A model generated the notes under the pieces. The model saw nothing but the letters and a program-made list of their open reading frames with translations. It made no database searches and had not been told where the DNA came from. Positions 1-8,259 of a stretch of DNA of 64,000 nt are shown one piece after another (the stretch's first letter is position 1; each line of letters starts with the position of its first letter). The DNA lies in contig CANLCX010000001.1 of assembly GCA_947489315.1 (NCBI GenBank), forward strand, positions 189,501 through 253,500. Direction: 5' to 3'. The stretch comes from an uncultured Sphingomonadaceae bacterium (GTDB lineage Bacteria; Pseudomonadota; Alphaproteobacteria; Sphingomonadales; Sphingomonadaceae). Position numbers and translations under genes: made by a program.

Positions 1-729
1 TTTATCGAGAAAGAACCGGTCACCGTCATCATGTCGCAACGCGGCTGGATCAAGGCGATGAAGGGCCATGCCGATCTCAGCGCGCCTGACAGTTTCAAGT
101 TCAAGGAAGGCGACGGTCCGAAATTCGCCTTTCACGCACAGACGACGGACAAGCTACTGATGTGCTGTGACAATGGGCGCTTCTATACATTGGGGGCGGA
201 TAAATTGCCCGGCGCGCGCGGCTTTGGCGAGCCCGTCGCTTCGATGGTCGACATGGATCCTGGCGCGGAGCCAATTTCCATGACGGTGGCAGACATGAAA
301 GCTAAATTGCTGATCGCGTCGTCATGGGGGCGGGGTTTCGTCACCAATATCGCCGATGTGGTCGCGGAAACCAAGAAGGGCCGTCAGGTCGTAAACCTGA
401 AAGGCGATGCCAGATTGCTGGTCGTGCGTCCGGTTCCCGCTGATGCAGACCATGTCGCGGCCATTGGCGACAACCGCAAACTGGTCGTCTTCGCGCTGTC
501 CGAAATGCCGGAAATGGCCAAAGGGCAGGGCGTTATGTTGCAACGTTATAAAGATGGCGGCCTATCCGACGCGACGGTGTTCAAACTCGAAGAGGGTCTC
601 AGCTGGGCCATGGGCGGCGACACGGGTCGGACCCGCACCGAGCATGACCTGACCATGTGGCGGGTTGCGCGTGGGGCGGCTGGACGCCTGCCACCAACGG
701 GATTCCCGAAGACCGGGAAGTTTGATTGA
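1..729 (+). CDS. parC: DNA topoisomerase IV subunit A, C-terminal part (partial)
   Basis: The open frame enters from the left edge in frame 1 (FIEKEPVTVIMSQRGWIKAM) and stops at TGA 727-729, so only the last 242 residues are present. It matches the C-terminal beta-pinwheel of topoisomerase IV subunit A, which wraps the DNA presented to the breakage-reunion core: repeated blades with MSQRGWIKAMKGH, GRFYTLGADKLPGARGFGEP and SSWGRGFVTNIADV. ParC with ParE decatenates daughter chromosomes. GyrA has related blades, but the GRFYTLGADKLPG form fits ParC better. The ATG at 31 is internal, not a start. The gene is convergent with the DUF1826 gene, with a hairpin repeat between them. Confidence 0.9.
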   Translation, partial: FIEKEPVTVIMSQRGWIKAMKGHADLSAPDSFKFKEGDGPKFAFHAQTTDKLLMCCDNGRFYTLGADKLPGARGFGEPVASMVDMDPGAEPISMTVADMKAKLLIASSWGRGFVTNIADVVAETKKGRQVVNLKGDARLLVVRPVPADADHVAAIGDNRKLVVFALSEMPEMAKGQGVMLQRYKDGGLSDATVFKLEEGLSWAMGGDTGRTRTEHDLTMWRVARGAAGRLPPTGFPKTGKFD

Positions 730-745
730 CCCTTGGATCGCGCTA

Positions 746-774
746 ATGTCCGCTTGGGGCGCAAAAGCGGACGT
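746..774 (+). repeat. dispersed hairpin repeat, copy 1
   Basis: GTCCGCTT (748-755) pairs perfectly with AAGCGGAC (765-772) around a GGGGCGCAA loop, preceded by CTAAT. It lies between the convergent ends of parC and the DUF1826 gene and could end transcription from both sides. The same stem recurs at 11465, 20993, 42858 and 43862, and in decayed form at 6427. Confidence 0.75.
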
Positions 775-846
775 AACGATTGGCTAAACCTTCTGGTCAG
801 CTGCTTCATCTTGTCAGAGCCAAAGAATTATCTTTGACGATCTAGA

Positions 847-1470
847 TCACTGATAAACGGTATTGTTCGGCTCAGCTGGATTTACAACCAGCATCAGCCG
901 TTCTTCGCCGGTGCCTTCGATCGGTGGGGAGCGGTGTATGGCCGGAGCTTGTGATGACCAGAGGCGGCCTTTGAACAGGGCAACATCACCGGCCTGCATC
1001 TGCTGGATATTATGCGGATCGCTGCAATCGCAATCGGCTAGATCATCGCCATCAATCCACTGTGTGCCCTGCCCAACATAGGTAGTGATCAGCCGTGCTG
1101 TGACATAATCGGTGTGAAATTTCTTGCAGGCATTGGTTGTGACATGCTCGAGCCGGATTTCGACAAATTCGCTCTGCATGATTTGGGTGAAATGATTGGC
1201 GAGCACCAGAATATCGTTGTGCAAGATGTCCCGAGCAACGCTTCTTTCATGACCTGCATCGTCAAGAGCACTATCGAGCATGGCAGGTAGCTCATCGATA
1301 TTTACCGTAAAACGGACATCAACTATTCCATCCAGTTTAAGGTCCGACAGGCCCGATGGTGCTGAACGTTCCCAAATGGCAATTCCTACGTCCTCAACTC
1401 GAATCGCACGCAGGGCTTTGGGATTTCTGGCAGTGAATGCGATCGAAGGCGCTTTGGCATCCATGCTCAT
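847..1470 (-). CDS. DUF1826 family protein
   Basis: 207 residues when started at MSMDAKAPS. That ATG (1468-1470) overlaps the TGA of the CobW gene (1467-1469) as ATGA, so the longer ORF-track start is inside the upstream gene and is rejected. The protein has the DUF1826 features: conserved acidic and histidine residues ([18 protein letters not shown]) and a C-terminal block, [20 protein letters not shown], that resembles a 2-oxoglutarate-oxygenase-like cupin. The family's biochemical role is not established. It commonly travels with COG0523 GTPases, and here it is translationally coupled to one behind a Zur-like site, so a role in zinc limitation is inferred. Confidence 0.8.
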   Translation of the reverse strand: MSMDAKAPSIAFTARNPKALRAIRVEDVGIAIWERSAPSGLSDLKLDGIVDVRFTVNIDELPAMLDSALDDAGHERSVARDILHNDILVLANHFTQIMQSEFVEIRLEHVTTNACKKFHTDYVTARLITTYVGQGTQWIDGDDLADCDCSDPHNIQQMQAGDVALFKGRLWSSQAPAIHRSPPIEGTGEERLMLVVNPAEPNNTVYQ

Positions 1471-2702
1471 TCGGCAGGCTCCAGAGCAGGTTGTGGGGCT
1501 TCCCATGCCGGGAAGGGGTCGGCCAGTGTTGACCATATATCAGGCACGAATATTTCCTCTTCTACCAGACAGGTGTCAAGCTCGCGGCGAATACGGGCCT
1601 CGTCCATGCCGATGCCAATGAACACAAGTTCCTGCCGCCGGTCGCCCCATGTTGGATCCCAATGTTTCAAGACAAATTCTTCAAATGAGCCATCTTCGGG
1701 CCAACGGTTCTTCGGAACTGTTGCCCACCAGCGTCCCATGCGCGCAGTAATGGTCTGGCTACCGGCAACGGCGAGCTCGCCCAGATAATCGGGCCGAGTG
1801 GCGAGCCAAAAATGACCCTTAGCGCGGATAACACTATCGAGCCCATTTTGTGTCAGGAAATCATAAAAGCGCGAGGGGTCAAACGGGCGGCGGGCGCGGT
1901 AAACAAAACTTTCGACGCTATATTCCTCCGTCTCGGGACGATGGTCAGCATATCCGTATAATTCTTTGGCCCATAACGGGTGCATTTCCGCCTTTTCATC
2001 GTCGAATAAGCCAGTATCGAGAATCTGATCAAGATCGACCTTTGCGTAATCCGCCTCGATAATCTTCGCATCGGCGTTAAGCGAGGCAACAACCTGTTTG
2101 ACCACAGCCAGCTGTTCGGATGATACGGCGCTCGCCTTGTTGACGATGACGACATCGGCAAATTCAATCTGCTCGACCAGCAGGCTTACCAGGCGACGAT
2201 CATCACCTTCGCCAGCAGTTTCCCCGCGATCCGCCAGAAAATCATGGCTAGAATAATCGTTCATCAAGTTAACCGCATCGACCACAGTCACCATGCAATC
2301 AAGCCGTGCAGTATCACCCAGGCATTGCCCTTCCTCGTCGCGAAACGAAAAGGTTGCTGCTACGGGCAAGGGTTCGGACACGCCCGTGCTTTCTATGACA
2401 AGATAGTCGAAGCGGCCTTCTTCGGACAGCTTGCGCACTTCAAGCAGCAAATCATCCCGTAGCGTACAGCAGATGCAGCCATTGGTCATTTCAACCAGCG
2501 TCTCCTCAGATCGCGACAAAGCCGCCTCTCCACCGCGCACCAGATCGGCGTCGATATTCACTTCTGACATGTCATTCACGATCACCGCAACCCGCTTACC
2601 CTCACGGTTAGCGAGAATGTGGTTCAATAATGTTGTCTTGCCTGCTCCTAAAAAGCCGGAAAGGAAAGTCACGGGTAAGCGCTTGATGGATTCTGAAATC
2701 AT
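1467..2702 (-). CDS. CobW/COG0523 family GTP-binding metallochaperone
   Basis: 411 residues. Walker A is [11 protein letters not shown] near residue 16. The metal-binding CxCC motif GCICCT is near 75-80 and Walker B-like VIEST follows; the C-terminal CobW_C domain ends in [24 protein letters not shown]0523 GTPases deliver metal to client proteins; the zinc-related subgroup is induced by Zur when zinc is scarce. Here the gene starts 25 bp from a Zur-like palindrome that it shares with the divergent merC-zur genes, and it is coupled to DUF1826. I infer a zinc metallochaperone of the ZigA/ZagA type rather than a cobalamin-synthesis CobW, as no cob genes are present. Confidence 0.88.
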   Translation of the reverse strand: MISESIKRLPVTFLSGFLGAGKTTLLNHILANREGKRVAVIVNDMSEVNIDADLVRGGEAALSRSEETLVEMTNGCICCTLRDDLLLEVRKLSEEGRFDYLVIESTGVSEPLPVAATFSFRDEEGQCLGDTARLDCMVTVVDAVNLMNDYSSHDFLADRGETAGEGDDRRLVSLLVEQIEFADVVIVNKASAVSSEQLAVVKQVVASLNADAKIIEADYAKVDLDQILDTGLFDDEKAEMHPLWAKELYGYADHRPETEEYSVESFVYRARRPFDPSRFYDFLTQNGLDSVIRAKGHFWLATRPDYLGELAVAGSQTITARMGRWWATVPKNRWPEDGSFEEFVLKHWDPTWGDRRQELVFIGIGMDEARIRRELDTCLVEEEIFVPDIWSTLADPFPAWEAPQPALEPAE

Positions 2703-2727
2703 AAAACTGAGTCCTTGCGAATCATGT

Positions 2728-2746
2728 AATGTTGTATCATATCATT
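2728..2746. promoter_or_regulatory. Zur-box-like operator between cobW and merC-zur
   Basis: AATGTTGTATCATATCATT is an imperfect 19-bp palindrome with outer arms AATG/CATT. It differs from the alphaproteobacterial Zur consensus as I recall it (AATGTTATA-N-TATAACATT) at only a few positions. It lies between the divergent cobW (start 2702) and merC (start 2792) genes and shares TGTATCATATCATT with the second site at 3604. Placement, repetition and the adjacent Zur gene support the call. Confidence 0.75.
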
Positions 2747-2791
2747 ATTCTCTTAATTTCTAGCCACGATGCCTGCAAGGAAAATTCAAAA

Positions 2792-3181
2792 GTGCCTCCA
2801 CAATATACCAACCGGTTTGAAACGTCCGCGCTGTTCCTGTCAGGTCTCTGTGTTGTCCATTGCATAGGCCTTCCGCTGCTTTTGGCCGCCATTCCTGCAC
2901 TAGCCAATGTCTTGGCATTACCAGAAACAGTGCATTTTTATATTGTCTTGCTCGCCTTGCCCTTGAGCCTGTCGGTCCTTGCTTATGGTACCTGCCAACA
3001 TAGGTCGTTCATTCCACTGGCAATGGGAGCTGCGGGGCTTTTCTCCATGACAGTTGCCCTTACTGCGACACATCATAGCGATGAAATTATCCTGAGCAGT
3101 ATCGGAGCTATCGTTGTGGCATTTGCTCACATTAATAACTGGAAGCGTCGCTCGCGATGCGCAGTCGATGCGGCAATTTGA
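2792..3181 (+). CDS. MerC-domain small membrane protein
   Basis: The ORF-track start at 2729 lies inside the Zur-like operator. The in-frame GTG at 2792 has AAGGAA about 9 bases upstream and gives a 129-residue protein, so I prefer it. MerC signature: SGLCVVHCIGLPLLLA with a CxxxxC pair at the first membrane helix, then three more helices (VHFYIVLLALPLSL, FIPLAMGAAGLFSM, IILSSIGAIVVAFAH). MerC proteins move mercuric ion in mer operons, but there is no merA, merT or merR here. Position in a Zur-controlled unit points to zinc or another divalent metal. Its 3' end overlaps the zur gene by 25 bp. Confidence 0.78.
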   Translation: MPPQYTNRFETSALFLSGLCVVHCIGLPLLLAAIPALANVLALPETVHFYIVLLALPLSLSVLAYGTCQHRSFIPLAMGAAGLFSMTVALTATHHSDEIILSSIGAIVVAFAHINNWKRRSRCAVDAAI

Positions 3182-3549
3182 AATTGAAACGCCGGAAAGC
3201 CTTTGTCGTAGATGAGCAGGTCTGGAAAGTTCTGGTCAAAACTACCCGGCCCGTTGGCGCATATCAGATAGCCAATATGATACCCCCGATTGCGGCGTCA
3301 CAAGTGTATCGGTCTCTTGAACGTCTGGTCTCAACTGGCAAAGCAAGACGGATAGCCGCGCGCAATGCGTATGTTGCAGCATCTCCCAAAACCGATGTAG
3401 TAGTCATTTGCCGCAAATGCGGCGAATTTGAGCTGCTTGAATGCCCCGATGCAATCGAAGGATTGGGAAGGCATTGCGACCAGCGAGGTTTCCAGATCGG
3501 TCAGATTTTTCTTGAAATGACTGGAAGCTGTCGGACTTGCCGTGAGTGA
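3157..3549 (+). CDS. zur: Fur-family transcriptional regulator, Zur type
   Basis: 130 residues. The N-terminal winged helix contains the Fur recognition helix region ASQVYRSLERLVSTGKARRI. The C-terminal part has two CxxC pairs, VICRKCGEFELLECPD and GSCRTC, which form the structural zinc site of the Fur/Zur family. Zur with zinc bound represses zinc uptake genes. The gene overlaps merC and sits between two Zur-box-like palindromes, so it is probably autoregulated and controls the flanking cobW and ABC units. Perhaps somewhat divergent from typical Zur, but no manganese or iron uptake genes are nearby to favour Mur or Fur. Confidence 0.85.
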   Translation: MRSRCGNLKLKRRKAFVVDEQVWKVLVKTTRPVGAYQIANMIPPIAASQVYRSLERLVSTGKARRIAARNAYVAASPKTDVVVICRKCGEFELLECPDAIEGLGRHCDQRGFQIGQIFLEMTGSCRTCRE

Positions 3550-3603
3550 CGGGGATACTGGATCAACCATATCTGATGAGATTGGGCTTGGATAAATATT
3601 AGA

Positions 3604-3622
3604 GATGATGTATCATATCATT
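3604..3622. promoter_or_regulatory. second Zur-box-like operator, upstream of the ABC transporter unit
   Basis: GATGATGTATCATATCATT contains ATGAT...ATCAT arms and shares 14 consecutive bases with the site at 2728. It immediately precedes the small ORF at 3624 and the ABC transporter genes, so it probably controls that whole rightward unit. Confidence 0.72.
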
Positions 3623-3623
3623 T

Positions 3624-3911
3624 ATGATCAACGTCAAAAACATGCGTGCAATCACGATTCTATCCCTTGCAATGGTGGGCTTTGGCATGCAGCGGTTTAA
3701 TCCGTTTCAAGCAGAACCCTATGACAACAGCAGTTCATGGGGTGCCAGCCTCAACCAAAACAGAAAAATGACCCCTATGCCGAAACAGCAGGATTCAGAC
3801 ACAGAGCCTGCCGAAGAAACGTGGAACGACAAGCAGCAGTCAGATGAACAGCAAAACCTGACATCCGATACAGCCAGCGATCCGGCCGCTGACAAGGCGA
3901 TATTTTACTAA
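3624..3911 (+). CDS. small exported or anchored hypothetical protein in the Zur-linked operon
   Basis: Up to 95 residues; no family recognised. The N-terminus (MRAITILSLAMVGFGMQ) looks like a short signal or anchor segment. The rest is low-complexity and polar, rich in Q, D, E, S and T (KQQSDEQQNLTSDTASDPAADK), and likely disordered. The ATG at 3624 abuts the operator; the in-frame ATG at 3642 is the alternative start, and neither has a clear ribosome site. It ends 4 bases before the ABC ATPase, so it appears to be the first gene of that operon. Reality as a gene rests mainly on this position and the signal-like start. Confidence 0.55.
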   Translation: MINVKNMRAITILSLAMVGFGMQRFNPFQAEPYDNSSSWGASLNQNRKMTPMPKQQDSDTEPAEETWNDKQQSDEQQNLTSDTASDPAADKAIFY

Positions 3912-3915
3912 AACC

Positions 3916-4569
3916 ATGTTGCTTGAAATTGAGAATCTTCAATATAATATCAATGAGAAGCCGCTGTTTTCTGGCTTTAATCTCTCGATAGAGGAGCAGA
4001 AGAATCATCTCCTTGTTGGTCCTTCTGGGTCGGGGAAAACAACACTCATCAATCTAATTTGCGGGCTGTTGTCGCCGGAAAAAGGTGCGATCAGAGTGGC
4101 CGGACATGATATTGCAGCCCTTTCCGAGAGTGGCCGTGATAAAATCCGGCGCGAACATATCGGCATTGTCTTCCAGACGTTACGGTTGGTTTCTGCGCTG
4201 GATTTGTCGGCCAATCTTTTGCTGGCCCAGCGGCTGTCTCGAGGCACTATAGATGCGTCCCTGATCACTTCTTTGTTGAAGAGGTTAGGCATAGCGCACC
4301 GCGCCAAAGCGAAGCCCCATCAGATGAGTCAAGGCGAAGCACAGAGGGCGGCAATTGCCCGGGCGTTGGTTACCCGGCCCCGGTTGCTAATTGCCGATGA
4401 ACCAACCTCTGCTCTTGACGAAACCAATGCCCGGCAGGTCATGGATCTCTTGTTGGAATGTACTGCTGACTATGGTGCCACATTACTGATCGCGACCCAT
4501 GATGACCGGCTAACGCCGCTGTTCCCCAACCGCATTGTTCTAACAGACCATATGTTGAAAGCGGCCTGA
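3916..4569 (+). CDS. ABC transporter ATP-binding protein (LolD/MacB-like)
   Basis: 217 residues, a complete ATPase. Walker A VGPSGSGKTTL is near residue 35, the Q-loop is in GIVFQTLRLVSALDL, the signature is MSQGEAQRAAIARAL, Walker B is RLLIADEPTSALD and the H-loop is IATHD. It groups with the LolD/MacB-type ATPases that pair with FtsX-fold permeases. It is separated from the permease by 3 bases and belongs to the unit behind the second Zur-like box. I infer that it energises a zinc-starvation-induced envelope function with its FtsX-like partner, not classical ZnuABC import. Confidence 0.88.
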   Translation: MLLEIENLQYNINEKPLFSGFNLSIEEQKNHLLVGPSGSGKTTLINLICGLLSPEKGAIRVAGHDIAALSESGRDKIRREHIGIVFQTLRLVSALDLSANLLLAQRLSRGTIDASLITSLLKRLGIAHRAKAKPHQMSQGEAQRAAIARALVTRPRLLIADEPTSALDETNARQVMDLLLECTADYGATLLIATHDDRLTPLFPNRIVLTDHMLKAA

Positions 4570-4572
4570 CCC

Positions 4573-5826
4573 ATGTTTGAACTTGCTCTTGCCTATTTAC
4601 GCGACCGCAGTCTCACAACCGCTCTCAACATCCTGTTACTCGGCATTTCTGTGGCGATGTTGGTTTTGCTAGTGCAATTCGGTAACCAGCTTTCCAGCCG
4701 TCTGGACCGTGATGCGCAAGGTGTCGATCTGGTCGTGGGCGCTAAGGGCTCACCGCTGCAACTCATTCTTTCGAGCATTTTTCATATTGACCAGCTGACT
4801 GGTAATATCCCGCTCGACAGCCTTGAAATGCTGCGCCGTGATCCGGCTGTGAAAGCGGCAATTCCTCTGGCACTGGGCGATAATTTTGATGGCTACCGGA
4901 TCGTCGGAACAGATGAATCCTATGCGACCTTTTATGGCAGCGAAGTTGAACAGGGAAAAATGTTCGAAAAGCCAATGGAAGCAGTTCTGGGTGCCGCGGT
5001 AGCCAAAACAACCGGGGCGCAGCTTGGGCAGCAGTTTATTGGCAGCCATGGCCTTGAAACGGAAGAAGGGGATGGGCAAGCGCACGACCAAACCCCCTTC
5101 CAAACAGTTGGCATCTTGGCCCCGACAGGTACCGTGGTTGACCGCCTTATCCTGACTTCGGTTGAGAGCGTCTGGGACGTTCACGGCATTGACCACCAGC
5201 ATGATCATCAGCCGAACGCCGGACATGATCATGGTCATGATACGGATGATCAGGTGCTGTCGGCGCGTGGGGAATTGCAACCCGAACTCACCGCCATATT
5301 GGTGAGCTATCGTAACGCGGCTGGCGCCATCCGTATCCCCGCCATGATCAACCGCCAGACCGAGATGCAGGCCGCAACGCCAGCAGTAGAAACGGCACGC
5401 TTGCTGGCCCTATTTGGTGCAGGGATCGAAGGTGCACGGATATTCGCATGGATACTCGCGGCGACCGGCGGCCTCGCTATTTTCATCGCCCTGTTGAACA
5501 TGGCCCGCGCACGTGAGGGCGACCTTGCGCTATTGCGGGTGATGGGCGCCAGCAAGGCTCAGGTTTTCGGAACAATATTGCTTGAAGGCCTGATCACGGC
5601 GGCTGCCGGAGCGACTCTGGGGATAGCCGCCGCCCACGCGGCGCTTTTTGTTGCCAGCCGCAGTTTCCAGACGCTGAGTGATCTTGGGCTAAGCGCAACA
5701 CAGTTTCTCCCTGCTGAACTGGGTATCATCGCTGCCGTGCTGCTCATCGGCATCGTTGCCGCGCTTATACCGGCAGCACGTATTTTCCGCATTAATCTGG
5801 CGAATACCCTCGCTCGAACATCATGA
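4573..5826 (+). CDS. FtsX-family ABC permease with histidine-rich periplasmic loop
   Basis: 417 residues with MacB/FtsX topology. An N-terminal helix (TALNILLLGISVAMLVLLV) is followed by a large periplasmic domain (residues about 40-285) and three C-terminal helices ending in GIVAALIPAARIFRINLANTL. Inside the periplasmic domain, around residues 200-220, is a His/Asp cluster, HGIDHQHDHQPNAGHDHGHD, a plausible zinc-binding patch. Such a cluster is uncommon in LolE/MacB and ties the permease to metal handling. It is coupled to the DUF3299 gene by an ATGA overlap. Confidence 0.85.
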   Translation: MFELALAYLRDRSLTTALNILLLGISVAMLVLLVQFGNQLSSRLDRDAQGVDLVVGAKGSPLQLILSSIFHIDQLTGNIPLDSLEMLRRDPAVKAAIPLALGDNFDGYRIVGTDESYATFYGSEVEQGKMFEKPMEAVLGAAVAKTTGAQLGQQFIGSHGLETEEGDGQAHDQTPFQTVGILAPTGTVVDRLILTSVESVWDVHGIDHQHDHQPNAGHDHGHDTDDQVLSARGELQPELTAILVSYRNAAGAIRIPAMINRQTEMQAATPAVETARLLALFGAGIEGARIFAWILAATGGLAIFIALLNMARAREGDLALLRVMGASKAQVFGTILLEGLITAAAGATLGIAAAHAALFVASRSFQTLSDLGLSATQFLPAELGIIAAVLLIGIVAALIPAARIFRINLANTLARTS

Positions 5827-6332
5827 GGTCCTCCATGAAAATCCTCCACGCTATAATATTCGCATCAGCACTATCCTTATCCGCTGCGCCAGTGCCGGCT
5901 GCCATGCAAGATGGCGGTAAGGCACCTGTAAAGGATATCTGGAAACCCGCAGCCACCCCGAAAGGCGGAGTCTCATGGGCTATTTTAGAAGGGACAAAAG
6001 AGAAGACGCGAAAAGGTAAGGACGGTTATATCTATTCAAAACCGCTATTTACACCGGCCGTAAAATCGCTCGCCGGAAAGCGCATCAAGGTTGCAGGATG
6101 GATGACGCCACTTGATAAAGGTGTGCGGCAGAAGAGGTTCGTATTGCTCGCTTATCCGCCAGGATGCCCTTTCCATTTTCATGCGATGCCGAACCAGTTT
6201 ATCGAAGTACTGGCTGACATTCCCTTCCCCACGGACGAGAGGAAGATGCATATCGTTAGCGGTGTTCTTGAACTCACCGGACAAGATGAAAGCGGAATTT
6301 TCTACCGCCTTAAAGCCGCGAGCCCGTCATAG
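5823..6332 (+). CDS. DUF3299 family exported protein
   Basis: 169 residues from ATG 5823 (overlapping the permease stop), or 165 from ATG 5835; both precede a signal peptide ([21 protein letters not shown]). The mature domain has the DUF3299 pattern: an OB-like fold with KRIKVAGWMTPLD and a short motif PPGCPFHFHAMPNQFIEV, whose Cys and two His could bind metal. The family is uncharacterised but is often beside FtsX-type ABC genes in Zur regulons. I infer a periplasmic partner of the ABC system. Confidence 0.8.
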   Translation: MRSSMKILHAIIFASALSLSAAPVPAAMQDGGKAPVKDIWKPAATPKGGVSWAILEGTKEKTRKGKDGYIYSKPLFTPAVKSLAGKRIKVAGWMTPLDKGVRQKRFVLLAYPPGCPFHFHAMPNQFIEVLADIPFPTDERKMHIVSGVLELTGQDESGIFYRLKAASPS

Positions 6333-6426
6333 AACCAGATACTCCTTGATGCTGCCGATCATTTAATTGTCTGGCATCAGCATTTGATAATCCAAGCTCT
6401 ATATATTTGAGAATTCCTCAAGCCTT

Positions 6427-6498
6427 ATGTCCGCTTTCGGGATGAAGCAATCACTCGGCTAATGTCTGCTATGGGCGCAAAAACCTGCGTTAGAGCCC
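6427..6498 (+). repeat. decayed tandem copies of the hairpin repeat
   Basis: ATGTCCGCTTTCGGGATGAAGC at 6427 and GCTAATGTCTGCTATGGGCGCAAAAACC starting at 6458 both resemble the hairpin family seen at 746 and 11465, but the 3' stem halves are mutated. They sit in the 221-bp gap between the convergent DUF3299 and TetR genes; nothing else is recognisable in that gap. Confidence 0.55.
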
Positions 6499-6553
6499 AA
6501 CCACCCAATTATTTTGTGAATTCGATTTTTTCGTCAAAAGATAAAATAAGCTT

Positions 6554-7171
6554 TCACGTATCGGATGTTTGTGCGCGCATCAGAATATTTAGCAATATTG
6601 CATCACGCTCCTCTTTGTTTGCGTGTTGCAAAATATGGATGCGGCCTGTTTGTTCGGCACTGATAAGCTCGGCCAGACCGTGCGCCGCTGCCCATGTGGC
6701 GAGCACGTCCGCCATTGCAGATTCGTCCACAAAAGGATCCAACTTCGTAACTTGCTGAACCTCCTTGGCCAGTTTGTTGAATGCGGTTGTTGATACTGCA
6801 GAAAGCGCTTCATCACTTTTGTCTGGCCTTTTTGAACCAAACATCAATCGAAAAAGTGCCGGATTCTCAATGGCAAAATCAATATAGCCCAAACCGGCAG
6901 CAGCGAGTTGATTTTTGGGATCAGCTGGCCTCTCGCTTTGTCGTTGTTCTTGCGCCTTGATGAACCGCTGATACCCTATGGTGGATAATGCCGTCAGCAG
7001 GCCCTGCACATCGCCGAAATGATGTGTAGGTGCCGCATGACTGACTCCCGCCCTCTTGGCTACTCCCCTGAGAGAAAAGGCTTCGACGCCTTTTTCTAGC
7101 AACTCCTCTTCCGCGGCAGTCAAAAGAGCAGTGCGCAAATCTCCGTGATGGTAGTTGTTTTTTTTGCCCAT
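6554..7171 (-). CDS. TetR/AcrR family regulator, WHG-domain type
   Basis: 205 residues from the ATG at 7171, which has GGAAC 8 bases upstream; the ORF-track ATG at 7186 would lie at the predicted transcript start. The HTH is NNYHHGDLRTALLTAAEEELLEKG...FSLRGVAKRAGVSHAAPTHHFGD. The C-terminal ligand domain carries the WHG-like motif (TWAAAHGLAELI) of TetR_C_33 proteins. Ligand unknown. It faces the hydrolase gene across a near-ideal operator pair and so probably represses both itself and the hydrolase operon. Confidence 0.88.
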   Translation of the reverse strand: MGKKNNYHHGDLRTALLTAAEEELLEKGVEAFSLRGVAKRAGVSHAAPTHHFGDVQGLLTALSTIGYQRFIKAQEQRQSERPADPKNQLAAAGLGYIDFAIENPALFRLMFGSKRPDKSDEALSAVSTTAFNKLAKEVQQVTKLDPFVDESAMADVLATWAAAHGLAELISAEQTGRIHILQHANKEERDAILLNILMRAQTSDT

Positions 7172-7192
7172 TTTAGTTGGTTCCATATGTTT

Positions 7193-7257
7193 GAGATAGA
7201 CCGGTATCTTTCCACTGTCAAAATTATCTTTACATTGGTAAGATACCGGTCTATCTC
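7193..7257. promoter_or_regulatory. paired TetR operators with overlapping divergent promoters
   Basis: GAGATAGACCGGTATCTT (7193-7210) and AAGATACCGGTCTATCTC (7240-7257) are perfect reverse complements, and each contains an ACCGGT-centred partial dyad. Core centres are 45 bp apart. A leftward promoter TTGACA (7221-7216) -17- TATCTC (7198-7193) and a rightward CTGTCA (7215-7220) -18- TAAGAT (7239-7244) both have their -10 boxes inside an operator arm, the expected layout for mutual repression. Confidence 0.8.
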
Positions 7258-7380
7258 CGATTCAGATTTGCTAGCCAGTTTTCATTGCAAAGTACAATTG
7301 AGCGTAGGCACAGTTGAACATTTGCACGTCGCTGGACCGCATATGAGAGATTGACGGATATATCTGAAGGACAGCGCTTA

Positions 7381-8259
7381 ATGCCGAATTCTAAACCAAC
7401 ACATAGTCCGAATGGACTGCACTATGAAATCCGTGGACACGGAAAGGAAACCATCCTGTTCTCGCACGGGATGGCGTGGAATACCGAACTGTATAAAGAG
7501 CAGATGACTGCATTCTCATCGCGTTTCCGCTGTGTAGCCTATGACCATATTGGACAGGGCCAGAGCGTTGTTCCATCCGAAGGCGACGAAATATCAATAG
7601 AAACATGCACTGACAAAACGATTGCGTTGATCAAGCATCTCGACTTGGCGCCCTGTCATTTCGTCGGCCTGTCTATGGGCGGATTTGTCGGGATGAGAAT
7701 AGCTGCACGCCGTCCTGATCTTCTCAAATCCTTGACCTTAATGGCAACATCGCCCGATCCGGAAACACCAGACAGTGCCCGGTCACTCCGATTTCTGAGT
7801 TTCATGGTACGATATCTTGGTGCGGGTTTGATCAAAGGAGGGGCCGCCAAGCAGCTTCTTGGAGAAACAACCTTAAAAGATCCGGCAAAAGCAGAAATCT
7901 TGAAGGAAGCGATACGTATCATTGGTTCGAACAAGCGATCATTGTTTAAGACGATAAACGGTGTTTTGCGGCGCGATAGTTGTCGTCATGAGCTAGCGAA
8001 AATCGATTTGCCAACAGCAATTATTCACGGCGAAGAAGACGCCGTGTTCCCGCTTGAAACGGCCAAGGAATTAACCAGCCTAATCCGAAATGCGCGCATG
8101 GTATCGATACCCGGAGCAGGCCATAGCCTTCCATTTGAAAACCCAAAGATGGTCAATGAGGCGCTTGAAGAATTTCTGAGTTCGGACGCTGTGAACAATA
8201 CACAGCAACTGACTCATCGCATCAATATAAGAGTAGATAAAATGAAGGAATCGACATAA
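7381..8259 (+). CDS. alpha/beta hydrolase
   Basis: 292 residues from ATG 7381, preceded by GAAGGA at 9 bases; the TTG at 7351 in the ORF track is less likely. Alpha/beta-hydrolase landmarks: oxyanion-loop FSHGMAWNTELY, nucleophile elbow VGLSMGGF (Ser), acid in IHGEEDAVFPLE and the histidine in GAGHSLPFENP. The substrate is not predictable; it resembles the esterase/3-oxoadipate enol-lactonase-like group. It is the first gene of a two-gene unit controlled by the divergent TetR, with TAATG coupling to the membrane protein, so it may act on a xenobiotic or lipid that the regulator senses. Confidence 0.85.
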   Translation: MPNSKPTHSPNGLHYEIRGHGKETILFSHGMAWNTELYKEQMTAFSSRFRCVAYDHIGQGQSVVPSEGDEISIETCTDKTIALIKHLDLAPCHFVGLSMGGFVGMRIAARRPDLLKSLTLMATSPDPETPDSARSLRFLSFMVRYLGAGLIKGGAAKQLLGETTLKDPAKAEILKEAIRIIGSNKRSLFKTINGVLRRDSCRHELAKIDLPTAIIHGEEDAVFPLETAKELTSLIRNARMVSIPGAGHSLPFENPKMVNEALEEFLSSDAVNNTQQLTHRINIRVDKMKEST

